DNA from: Nitrososphaerota archaeon
GTDB lineage: Archaea; Thermoproteota; Nitrososphaeria; Nitrososphaerales; Gagatemarchaeaceae
Direction of reading: 5' to 3'
Assembly: GCA_029785615.1 (NCBI GenBank)
Contig: JAFLZH010000002.1
Coordinates: 91,214-155,213 of the forward strand
DNA length: 64,000 nt
The stretch's first letter is position 1. Each line of letters begins with the position of its first letter. Below are positions 34,053-41,333 of this stretch, piece by piece. The notes beneath the pieces were generated by a model, which was not told the DNA's origin, made no database searches, and saw only the letters and a list, made by a program, of their open reading frames with translations. Position numbers and translations under genes: made by a program.

Positions 34053-35715
34053 GCTCCCTTAGCTTCCTGCGGAGGACCTTCCCTATCAGGGTCTTCGGCA
34101 GCTCCTGGACGAACTCCACCTCCTTGGGGACCTTGAACTTCGCGAGCCTCTCCTGACAGAACGCCGTGATCTCCTGGGCGGTGACCTTCTTGGCAGGGTC
34201 CTTCAGGACCACGAACGCCTTCACGGCCTCACCGCTGAAGTCGTCGGGGATTCCGACGACCCCGGCCTCCTTCACGTCGGGGTGCTCGAAGAGGACGTCC
34301 TCCACCTCTCTCGGGTACACCTTGAGCCCGCCCACGTTCACCATGTCCTTCTTCCTGTCCACGATGTAGAAGTAGCCTTCGGGGTCCATCTTGGCCACGT
34401 CGCCGGTGATGAACCATCCGTCCTTCAGGACGGCGTCTGTCTCCTCCTTCTGGTTCCAGTAGCCCTTCATGACCTGCGGCCCCTTCACGGCGAGCTCTCC
34501 GACCTCGCCCGCCTTGAGGACCTTGTCCCTGTCTGACAGGTCGACTATCATGGCGTCCGTCTCGCTGAACGGGGGCCCGATGGACCCGTCCTTCACGACC
34601 CCGCCGCTCACGGGGTTGCAGTGCGTCACGGGGCTGGTCTCCGAGAGCCCGTACCCTTCGACGAGGTTCCCCCCGGTCAGCTCGATGAACTTCTTCCTGA
34701 CAGCCGGTGGGAGGGCCGACCCGCCCGAGAGGCAGGCACGGACGGAGCGCAGGTTGAACTTGCTTGCTTCGGGCTTGCTGTTGATGGCCACGTACATGGC
34801 AGGCGCACCGGAGAAGATGGTCACCTTCTGGCTCTGGATGGTCTTCATCACCTCGTCCACGTGGAAGCTGGGGAGCAGCACCATCGCCGCGCCCGCTGCC
34901 AGGGGGGCGTTCATGGTGACCGTGAGCCCGTAGATGTGGTAGAGCGGGAGGACGCAGAGAGAGATGTCGCGCCCTGTGATGGGGAAGAGGGAGACGCCGT
35001 ACTCCGCGTTGGAGACGAGGTTGTAGTGGGTGAGCATAGCGCCCTTCGACACCCCTGTGGTCCCCCCGGTGTACTGCAGGACTGCGACGTCGCTGACAGG
35101 GTCGACAGAAGCGTAGGTCGCGATGGGGGCGCTGGACCCGACAAGGTCCACGAAGTCGAGGGTGTCGCGCCGGGGGACATCCTTGATCCCGGCGAGGCCC
35201 GCGAGGCGCCTCTTCAGGCCCGGCAGGTAGTCCCCGAGCCCGGTGACTACGACATGCCTGAGGCTGAGCCTCCCCCGGCACCCTTCGAGGCTGCTGAACA
35301 GATCCATCCCCCTGGCTACCGTCCGACTCGCAACGACTACCTCCGCACCCGAGTCCCTCAGCTGGTGCTCCAGCTCCCTCTCCTTGTAGACCGGGTTGCA
35401 CATGACGACGATCCCTCCGCACTTCAGGGTCCCGAAATAGGCGATGACCAGCTGCGGGATGTTCGGGAGGAAGACAGCCACCCTGTCCCCTTTCTTTACG
35501 CCGAGCCCCACCAGCGCGGATGCGAACCTGGAAGAGAGCTCGTCCACCTCGGCGTACGTGAAGTCCCTTCCCTGGTAGTGGAGGCAACGATCCCTGGGAT
35601 GCAGCTTTGCAGAGTCGGTCAGGAGCGCATAGAGCGGCCTGACCCGAGGCCGTGGGACAGAGTACCTGTTCCCGACCTGCGCCTTGAGCCATGGACGCTC
35701 GAGAGGCTCCGGCAT
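34033..35715 (-). CDS. long-chain fatty-acid-CoA ligase
   Basis: Predicted 560-residue AMP-forming acyl-CoA synthetase. The nucleotide motif is LQYTGGTTGVSKGAMLTHYN, followed by VEGYGLSETSPVTHCNP, the Asp of GWFITGDVAKMDPEGYFYI, the hinge IVDRKKDMVNVGGLKVYPRE and the catalytic Lys in PKTLIGKVLRRKL. The FadD-like pattern suggests medium or long-chain substrates feeding the acyl-CoA dehydrogenase/ETF system upstream. ATG 35715 lies about 29 nt from a minus-strand cttaagg box. Confidence 0.92.
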   Translation of the reverse strand: MPEPLERPWLKAQVGNRYSVPRPRVRPLYALLTDSAKLHPRDRCLHYQGRDFTYAEVDELSSRFASALVGLGVKKGDRVAVFLPNIPQLVIAYFGTLKCGGIVVMCNPVYKERELEHQLRDSGAEVVVASRTVARGMDLFSSLEGCRGRLSLRHVVVTGLGDYLPGLKRRLAGLAGIKDVPRRDTLDFVDLVGSSAPIATYASVDPVSDVAVLQYTGGTTGVSKGAMLTHYNLVSNAEYGVSLFPITGRDISLCVLPLYHIYGLTVTMNAPLAAGAAMVLLPSFHVDEVMKTIQSQKVTIFSGAPAMYVAINSKPEASKFNLRSVRACLSGGSALPPAVRKKFIELTGGNLVEGYGLSETSPVTHCNPVSGGVVKDGSIGPPFSETDAMIVDLSDRDKVLKAGEVGELAVKGPQVMKGYWNQKEETDAVLKDGWFITGDVAKMDPEGYFYIVDRKKDMVNVGGLKVYPREVEDVLFEHPDVKEAGVVGIPDDFSGEAVKAFVVLKDPAKKVTAQEITAFCQERLAKFKVPKEVEFVQELPKTLIGKVLRRKLRELKPPQP

Positions 35716-35819
35716 AGGCCGCCAACGGCTCAATACACGCCTTAAGGATATCCCCGAAGCGCCAGCGAGGCGGTCTAGGCTTAAGTATGGACAGCCAGGG
35801 CGATGAGTCGAGCCCGAAC

Positions 35820-36941
35820 ATGCCTCAGACAGAGGAGAAATATCTCGTCCTCTGCGTCGACAGGGACGACGACCTCGGATCAAAGGCCAGGGTCGAGTCT
35901 CCGGTGGTGGGAAGGAAGGCGGCGGTGGAGGCGGCGACCAAGCTGGCGCTCGCAGACCCCGAGGAGGCCGACGCCAACGCTATCTTCGCGGCGGTCAAGA
36001 AGTACGACGAGTTGGTCGAATCGAACACCCCCTGCGAGGTCGCGGTGGTGTGCGGCGACCCTGACAGAGGTTTCCAGGCCGACAGGAGGGTCGGGAGGCA
36101 GGTGAGGTCGATCGTCCAGGGCGGGTCCTACTCCGGTGTGGTGCTGGTGTCCGACGGAGGCGAGGACGAGCAGGTGATACCCGTAATCCAGAGCCAAAAG
36201 CCGATCGTTTCGGTGCACAGGGTGACGGTCAAGCACAGCCAGACGGTGGAAGAGACCTACGAGATCCTCGGCCGGTACCTTAGGATGCTGGTGTTCGACC
36301 CCCACTATTCGAAGTACGCGCTGGGGGTCCCTGGGCTCATCCTCGTCCTGGCAGGGATCCTTATAGTCGCCAACAGGACATTCGAGGCAGGGATCGCAGC
36401 CCTCCTCATCATAGGCGGGGCGTTCCTGGTCAGGGGGTTCAGCATAGACAGGAACGTCACCGGCCTGCTTCACAGGGGCCCTACCGGCTTCCTCAGGTTC
36501 TTCTCTCTGGTGGCCGGGATAATCGTGGCCCTGGTGGGCATCCTCACAGGGTACGGCTCCATGCTCAGTGACACGGTGGCGGTCAAAGCCATATCAGCCA
36601 ACCCGGCGAACATCCTGGTCTACGGAGGGGTGCTCGTGGGGAACTTCATCGGAGGGAGCATAGACTTCGTGTGGGGAGGCATAGCCATCTACGCCGCCGG
36701 AGCCCTGCTGTCTCACCTTGCCAGGGGGAGCGCCCGCTGGAACAGGGACGTCTTCGTCCTGGTGATGCTGGCCATACTGTATCTCCCGCTTCAGACGTTC
36801 TCAGCCTACCTCGTGAGCGGAAACGCCCAGTCGATCTTCCTGCTGGTCTCCGCTGTCCTCGTGGGCCTGGCTGCAATCTTCGCGCTCACCACAGCCATTT
36901 ATCCGCGGGTCCGGGTCAGGGGCCCTGCGGAAAACGAATAG
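35820..36941 (+). CDS. DUF373 membrane protein
   Basis: Predicted 373-residue archaeal DUF373 protein of unknown function. A soluble N-terminal part opens with the family mark KYLVLCVDRDDDLGSKARVE and continues to about residue 160, followed by six hydrophobic segments. ATG 35820 puts the VDRDDD motif near the N-terminus as usual. An upstream ATG at 35787 overlaps the TATA-like cttaagta and is unlikely. The cis-prenyltransferase starts 3 nt after its stop, so co-transcription is expected. Confidence 0.82.
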   Translation: MPQTEEKYLVLCVDRDDDLGSKARVESPVVGRKAAVEAATKLALADPEEADANAIFAAVKKYDELVESNTPCEVAVVCGDPDRGFQADRRVGRQVRSIVQGGSYSGVVLVSDGGEDEQVIPVIQSQKPIVSVHRVTVKHSQTVEETYEILGRYLRMLVFDPHYSKYALGVPGLILVLAGILIVANRTFEAGIAALLIIGGAFLVRGFSIDRNVTGLLHRGPTGFLRFFSLVAGIIVALVGILTGYGSMLSDTVAVKAISANPANILVYGGVLVGNFIGGSIDFVWGGIAIYAAGALLSHLARGSARWNRDVFVLVMLAILYLPLQTFSAYLVSGNAQSIFLLVSAVLVGLAAIFALTTAIYPRVRVRGPAENE

Positions 36942-36944
36942 CAC

Positions 36945-37727
36945 ATGTTAGAGTCAGCGCTGAGGTACCTGGGCGCATACAAGGTCTACGAGGGGAGGCT
37001 GAAGGCCCAGGTCGAAGGGGACGAGATACCGGGACACGTAGGCATCATCCTGGACGGGAACAGGCGCTGGGCTCAGATTCAGGGGATATCCAACGGGCTA
37101 GGCCACGAGGAAGGGGCGAACAGGGCGGAGGAGCTCCTTGACTGGTGCCACGACCTGGGGATCAAGACAGTCACGCTGTATGTGCTGTCCACGGAGAACC
37201 TGGACAGGACCCCGAAGGAGCTGGCTGCCCTGTTCCGCCTCATCGAGGCGAGGCTCAACAGGCTGCTCAGCGACGCTAGGATATCGAAGTACAAGGTCAA
37301 CGTCAGGGCCATCGGGCACCTTGACCTCCTCCCCCAGTCGATCGTCGACCTCCTTCGGGCCATCGAGAGAAAGACGGAAGGTTACAGCGACCACTACCTC
37401 AACATCGCAGTCGCCTATGGAGGACGCGCGGAGATCACCGACGTTGTACGGTCCGTCGCCCAGGACGTGAAGAGCGGGAAGCTGAGCCCGGAGGCCATAA
37501 CCGAAGACACCGTCTCGAGGAGGCTCTACACGGCCTATCTCCCCAACCAAGAGCCGGACCTCATAATCAGGACGTCGGGGGAAGAGAGGACGAGCGGGTT
37601 CCTCCTCTGGCAGGGCGCCTACTCGGAGTTGGTGTTCGTGGACGTCTTCTGGCCTGCCTTCCGGTACATCGACCTGCTCAGGGCCATCAGGACCTACCAG
37701 AAGCGGAGACGAAGGTATGGCCGATAA
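36945..37727 (+). CDS. uppS: cis-prenyltransferase (undecaprenyl/polyprenyl diphosphate synthase)
   Basis: Predicted 260-residue Z-type isoprenyl transferase, making the polyprenyl diphosphate carrier used for glycan assembly. The catalytic region is VGIILDGNRRWAQIQG with the Asp that binds Mg. LYVLSTENLDRTPKEL and the C-terminal signature LIIRTSGEERTSGFLLWQGA are present. Length and motifs are normal. It is in an operon with DUF373, a pairing that hints at a membrane lipid-carrier link. Confidence 0.94.
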   Translation: MLESALRYLGAYKVYEGRLKAQVEGDEIPGHVGIILDGNRRWAQIQGISNGLGHEEGANRAEELLDWCHDLGIKTVTLYVLSTENLDRTPKELAALFRLIEARLNRLLSDARISKYKVNVRAIGHLDLLPQSIVDLLRAIERKTEGYSDHYLNIAVAYGGRAEITDVVRSVAQDVKSGKLSPEAITEDTVSRRLYTAYLPNQEPDLIIRTSGEERTSGFLLWQGAYSELVFVDVFWPAFRYIDLLRAIRTYQKRRRRYGR

Positions 37728-37765
37728 GAAAACATATAGCATGACCTGGTGAGAGGGAGCCCAAG

Positions 37766-38221
37766 TTGAAGGTAACCCTCGGTACGCTCAAGGGCAAGGG
37801 GGATGAGCTGGCGGCGTTCCTGGAGCCGCGGGTCGGCACCAAACCTTCTGTCTCTGGCGACTCCATGGAGATAGAGGACGAGGGCCTCAGGGACGGAGTG
37901 AAGCCCAGGGACGTGAAGACCTACATCAAGCGTTTCCTGTTCATGAACGGGGTCAGAAAGAAGTACAGGGTGTTCGTCGCTGGGAAAGAACTCACGATTC
38001 AAGAGATAGTGCTGGGAGAAGAGTCCGAAGAGGAGAAGGAGAAGAAGACGCCGAAGGAACCCGAAGCCGTCGAGGATACACCGAAGGCCCCGGAGGCCGA
38101 GCCCAAGGAGGAAGAAGCGAAGGCCCCCGAGTCTGAGAAGCCCGAAGGCTCTGGAGAGAAGCCGAAGAAGGCAGCCCCCAAGAAGCCTAGGGCAAGGAAG
38201 AAGAAGTCAGAAGAGCCCTAG
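37766..38221 (+). CDS. eL22-like protein with acidic/Lys-rich tail
   Basis: Predicted 151-residue protein. The first 85 residues follow the order of eukaryotic ribosomal protein eL22: a strand KVTLGTL, FLEPRVGTKPSV, SMEIEDEG, then VKTYIKRFLFMNGVRKKYRV and FVAGKELTIQEI. The remainder is a low-complexity Glu/Lys/Pro/Ala tail. The match is by eye and needs profile comparison. TTG 37766 lies about 30 nt after an acatatag box. The stop overlaps the converging gene by 4 nt. Confidence 0.5.
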   Translation: MKVTLGTLKGKGDELAAFLEPRVGTKPSVSGDSMEIEDEGLRDGVKPRDVKTYIKRFLFMNGVRKKYRVFVAGKELTIQEIVLGEESEEEKEKKTPKEPEAVEDTPKAPEAEPKEEEAKAPESEKPEGSGEKPKKAAPKKPRARKKKSEEP

Positions 38222-38664
38222 GCAGGCCTAGGTCTCCGCGCCCGCTTCAGCCGCTTGGCCCTGAGTAGGGCCCTCAGATAGTTCCTTGATTCGCGTAGCC
38301 CTTTCAACGACTGGCGGAAGTCGCCGAGGGAGAAGTCGCCTGACCCCTTCCTGAGGCTGCTCAGGGCGAACTTGAGCGCCTGCCTCTCGTCGGGTACGGC
38401 GTACTGCTTCAGCTCGACGAAGCGGCCAGGGTTCTCCTCGTCTAGGTCGAGCCTGATGAAGCCGATGCTCTTCTCCACCATCAGGTAGGCGATCCAGACA
38501 GATCGGATCTGCTCTTCGGAAGGCTCCCCCGATATGGAAGCCAGGGCCGCCTCCAGCCTCGAGGCTGCGTCTGCGAGGTCTTTGGCAGTCTCCTCCCTCC
38601 ACTCGCTCAGGGTCGAAACGGGCTCCCTCCGCAGGAACGCATCAAGGGTTGCTTCCTCTTCCGA
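38218..38664 (-). CDS. conserved hypothetical, helical; start unresolved
   Basis: The open frame encodes up to about 148 residues: FLRREPVSTLSEWREETAKD, then IRSVWIAYLMVEKSIGFIRL, VELKQYAVPDERQALKFALS and a basic tail. I do not recognise it. No ATG, GTG or TTG occurs in frame from the stop at 38665 down to ATG 38481. A TATA-like box at 38663-38675 predicts a leaderless start near 38642-38645, where TTG and ATG do exist but in another frame that stops after about 12 codons. A small frameshift at the 5' end (real or sequencing) or non-canonical initiation would explain this. The minimal product starts at 38481 (87 residues). Confidence 0.5.
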   Translation of the reverse strand, partial: SEEEATLDAFLRREPVSTLSEWREETAKDLADAASRLEAALASISGEPSEEQIRSVWIAYLMVEKSIGFIRLDLDEENPGRFVELKQYAVPDERQALKFALSSLRKGSGDFSLGDFRQSLKGLRESRNYLRALLRAKRLKRARRPRPA

Positions 38665-38675
38665 TTATTTATAAC
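38663..38675. promoter_or_regulatory. shared bidirectional TATA-like box
   Basis: gattatttataac is about 29 nt from TTG 38700 (plus) and about 26 nt from the TTG/ATG at 38645/38642 (minus). Such symmetry is also seen at 5183-5194. Inferred from spacing. Confidence 0.45.
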
Positions 38676-38699
38676 CAAGACAGGGGCGGCCGGCGATGG

Positions 38700-39377
38700 T
38701 TGCCGAAGAAGGAAGACCAGAGGATCGGAGGCGCATGCTACATCGGCCTGGACTCCCTGCTCGACCTCGGGAGACTATCCTGCGCGCTCGAGAGGGCCCC
38801 GTTCCCCCTCTTCGCGTTCAAGCAGGGGAAGGCGACGAGGATCGCCGCCCAGGCGGACCTGTTCATGGGGACCCCTATCTTCTACTACTTCGACAACGGG
38901 ACAGTCGACGAGTTTCTCGCATACAGGATAACCGGGGAGGGCGAGGAGGTGCAGTTCGTGAGCTCGGCCAGCAACGCGTCGTACCTCTACGCGCCAGTGA
39001 TAAGGGTCCAGAAGATGCCCAAGCCCCTGGAAGAGAAGAACGGATTCCAGGACAAGTTCATGTCCGTCGAGGTGGAGAACGTGCCGAGCCTCGTGAAAGT
39101 GGGCGCCTACAAGACCCTCTTCGAGGAGCCGCCTCTCCCTCTGTTCGCATTCAGAGAAGGGAGCGGATGGATTCTCGGGACCTTCGCCCGCATCGACGAC
39201 TATGAAGAGGCATCCATATTCTTCTACGCGCGGCTGAAGGATGAGCCCTCGGGGTTCCTGAAGTACACCTACGACAGGATAACTGAGACCACCTACGTCA
39301 AGCGCACGGACGAGCCTGGGTTCCACTACATCAAGGTGGTGAAGCTCATGGGGGGCCACCCTCTGGTGGAGTTCTGA
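38700..39377 (+). CDS. hypothetical protein with internal duplication
   Basis: Predicted 225-residue soluble protein that I do not recognise. It contains two related halves: PFPLFAFKQGKATRIAAQAD followed by FYYFDNG and FLAYRIT, and PLPLFAFREGSGWILGTFAR followed by FFYARLKD and YTYDRIT. This indicates an ancient tandem duplication of a roughly 100-residue beta-rich unit. TTG 38700 is chosen because it lies about 29 nt from the TATA-like box and begins PKKEDQRIGG. The 3' end overlaps the converging Nudix gene by 32 nt. Confidence 0.6.
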   Translation: MPKKEDQRIGGACYIGLDSLLDLGRLSCALERAPFPLFAFKQGKATRIAAQADLFMGTPIFYYFDNGTVDEFLAYRITGEGEEVQFVSSASNASYLYAPVIRVQKMPKPLEEKNGFQDKFMSVEVENVPSLVKVGAYKTLFEEPPLPLFAFREGSGWILGTFARIDDYEEASIFFYARLKDEPSGFLKYTYDRITETTYVKRTDEPGFHYIKVVKLMGGHPLVEF

Positions 39378-39786
39378 GCCCGTCCCTCACGAACTTCTCG
39401 GCGTCTGTCAGCGTGAACTTTGAGTTGTCGTAGGACGCCCTGTGCAGCGCTTCGCCGTACCTGAACCATCCGAAGCCCTGGTGCTCGAAGGATATCTTCA
39501 CGCTCTCGGTGTCCGTGGACGCGAGCATGTACACGACCTGCTTGTGCACGTTCTTCCTGCCGCGGCGGTAGTAGTACTCTATCACCTTCCTGAAGCCCGG
39601 GATTATCTTGATCCGCTTCAGCCCCGTCTCTTCTTCTACCTCTCTCAGGACGGTCTGTAGCTCGCTCTCCCCCTTTTCGACGCCCCCCTTGGGGAAGTCC
39701 CACCGGCCGGCGTTTAGCAGCAGCAGGTACATCCTCCCTCCAGGCGTGTCCCTGAAGACCACCGCCCCGGCTGACTTCTCCTCCAC
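39346..39786 (-). CDS. Nudix hydrolase, diadenosine-tetraphosphatase type
   Basis: Predicted 146-residue Nudix protein with an intact Nudix box GGVEKGESELQTVLREVEEE followed by TGL. The start SAGAVVFRDTPGGRMYLLLL and RWDFPKGG are typical of Ap4A hydrolases, which clear dinucleoside polyphosphates. Substrate assignment is by similarity only. GTG 39786 lies about 26 nt from a minus-strand atattaat box. Confidence 0.88.
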   Translation of the reverse strand: MEEKSAGAVVFRDTPGGRMYLLLLNAGRWDFPKGGVEKGESELQTVLREVEEETGLKRIKIIPGFRKVIEYYYRRGRKNVHKQVVYMLASTDTESVKISFEHQGFGWFRYGEALHRASYDNSKFTLTDAEKFVRDGLRTPPEGGPP

Positions 39787-39888
39787 GGCCGCAGCGACAG
39801 CGGCGACGGATTAATATGATTCACCGGTAGTCGGGCGGCTGATGCCCCTGGGGGAACCGTTCAGGCACGATAGCCCGCGGGACTCGGA

Positions 39889-40212
39889 ATGAGAGCGATA
39901 GGAATGCGGTTCGTGGAGCGGCTGAAGCTGAAGGTCCAGAAAGAGAACCTGTGGTTCTTCATCCTGCTCCTCCTCTCGACCGAAGAGAGGTACGGCTTCG
40001 AGCTCAGGGCGTTGATCAACGAGAAGTTCGGGTTCTGGAGCGGGAGCGTGACGGCGTACCGCGTCCTCTACGACCTCGAGGGGTCAGGGATGGTGAGGGC
40101 CGAGGCGAAGGACAGGCGGAAGTACTACCAGATCACCGAACTCGGCCGCCAGGAGGTGAAGGAGGCCAAGGCGTTCCTGCAGACCCTCCTGACGGAGCAA
40201 AAGACAGGCTGA
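39889..40212 (+). CDS. PadR-family transcriptional regulator
   Basis: Predicted 107-residue single winged-helix protein of the PadR type: NLWFFILLLLSTEERYGFEL, the wing-helix FWSGSVTAYRVLYDLEGSGM and the wing RRKYYQITELGRQEV. It lacks the longer C-terminal dimerisation domain of class I PadR, so it is the short subtype. ATG 39904 is an alternative start. A perfect 9-bp-arm palindrome lies 3 nt past its stop and just before the Ino1 promoter, so Ino1 is the likely target. Confidence 0.85.
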   Translation: MRAIGMRFVERLKLKVQKENLWFFILLLLSTEERYGFELRALINEKFGFWSGSVTAYRVLYDLEGSGMVRAEAKDRRKYYQITELGRQEVKEAKAFLQTLLTEQKTG

Positions 40213-40214
40213 GT

Positions 40215-40236
40215 CTATTTTACAATAGTAAAATAG
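40215..40236. promoter_or_regulatory. palindromic operator upstream of ino1 (PadR candidate)
   Basis: Perfect palindrome CTATTTTAC-N4-GTAAAATAG. It starts 3 nt after the PadR stop and ends about 5 nt before the tgatatac TATA-like box of ino1. Its position over the BRE region suggests transcription control of ino1. Confidence 0.65.
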
Positions 40237-40271
40237 GGGCTGATATACCCTCGGCGACGAGGGAGCGATAG

Positions 40272-41333
40272 ATGGCCAAGATCAAGGTAGCCGTTGCCGG
40301 TGTGGGCAACTGCGCCTCGGCGCTGGTCCAGGGCCTCCGTTACTACTCGAAGAACGGGCCGGACGAGGGCCTGACCTACTGGAACGTTGGGGGATACACC
40401 CCCAAGGACCTGGAGTTCGTCGCCGCCTTCGACGTCAACGCGAAGAAGGTGGGCAAGGACCTCTCTCAGGCGATTTTCCAGCCGCCAAACAACACAGTCA
40501 AGGTTGCCGATGTCCCCAGCATGGGGGTCAAGGTGATGAAGGGCCCGGTGCTCGACGGCATAGGGAAGTATCTCAAAGACGTCGTGCCGCTCTCGCCCCA
40601 GCCGGCTAAGGACATCGTGCAGGAGCTGAAGGACAGCGGCACCGATGTCCTGGTGAACTATCTCCCGGTGGGGAGCACCGCCGCGACCCAGGCCTACGCC
40701 GAGGCAGCCCTGAAGGCGAAGGTCGCCTTCGTGAACGCAATACCGGTGTTCATCGCATCAGACGAGCGCTGGTCCGGCAGGTTCGCGGCCGCCGGGCTCC
40801 CCGTGGCCGGGGACGACGTCATGAGCCAGGTCGGGGCTACAGTACTCCACAAGACGCTGGTCAAGATGGCCATAGACAGGGGGGTGAAGGTGGACGAGAC
40901 GTATCAGCTGAACATAGGAGGGGATACCGACTTCCTGAACATGTTGGAAGAGAGCAGGCTGAAGGACAAGAGAGAGAGCAAGACCAGCGCGGTGAGGGCC
41001 ATGTCACCCTACGAGGTGCCGACGAGGATAGGGCCGAGCGACTACGTCCCCTTCCTCGACAATGACAAGGTGTGCTACATCTGGTTGAAGGGGAGGTACT
41101 TCGGCGGAAGCGTAGTGAAGGTCGACGTGAAGCTGCACGTGGTCGACGCCTACGACAGCGGCGGCGTGATGGTCGACGCCATCCGTGGGACGAAGGTCGC
41201 GCTGGACCGCGGGGTCTCGGGGCAGCTCGAGAGCCTCTCGGCCTACTGCTTCAAACACCCCCCGACCCAGATGCCCTACCCCGCCGCAAAGGCCGCCTTC
41301 GAAGAGTTTACTTCAGGGAAGCGGGAACGGTAG
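40272..41333 (+). CDS. ino1: myo-inositol-1-phosphate synthase
   Basis: Predicted 353-residue Ino1, which converts glucose 6-phosphate to L-myo-inositol 1-phosphate with NAD, feeding archaeal inositol phospholipids or solutes. Seen are the NAD-binding start KVAVAGVGNCASALVQGLRY, VNYLPVGSTAATQAYAEAAL, NAIPVFIASDERW, GDDVMSQVGATVLHKTL and NIGGDTDFLNM. ATG 40272 lies 27 nt after a tgatata box and below the PadR-type palindrome. The 3' end overlaps the converging surface protein by 26 nt. Confidence 0.94.
   Translation: MAKIKVAVAGVGNCASALVQGLRYYSKNGPDEGLTYWNVGGYTPKDLEFVAAFDVNAKKVGKDLSQAIFQPPNNTVKVADVPSMGVKVMKGPVLDGIGKYLKDVVPLSPQPAKDIVQELKDSGTDVLVNYLPVGSTAATQAYAEAALKAKVAFVNAIPVFIASDERWSGRFAAAGLPVAGDDVMSQVGATVLHKTLVKMAIDRGVKVDETYQLNIGGDTDFLNMLEESRLKDKRESKTSAVRAMSPYEVPTRIGPSDYVPFLDNDKVCYIWLKGRYFGGSVVKVDVKLHVVDAYDSGGVMVDAIRGTKVALDRGVSGQLESLSAYCFKHPPTQMPYPAAKAAFEEFTSGKRER

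Noticed and set aside
34229..35821. Long open frame on the minus strand, over 500 codons
   Set aside because: It runs on the same strand, in another frame, through the acyl-CoA ligase gene. The ligase frame carries all family motifs; this one is Arg/Gly/His-rich filler typical of GC-rich shadows.
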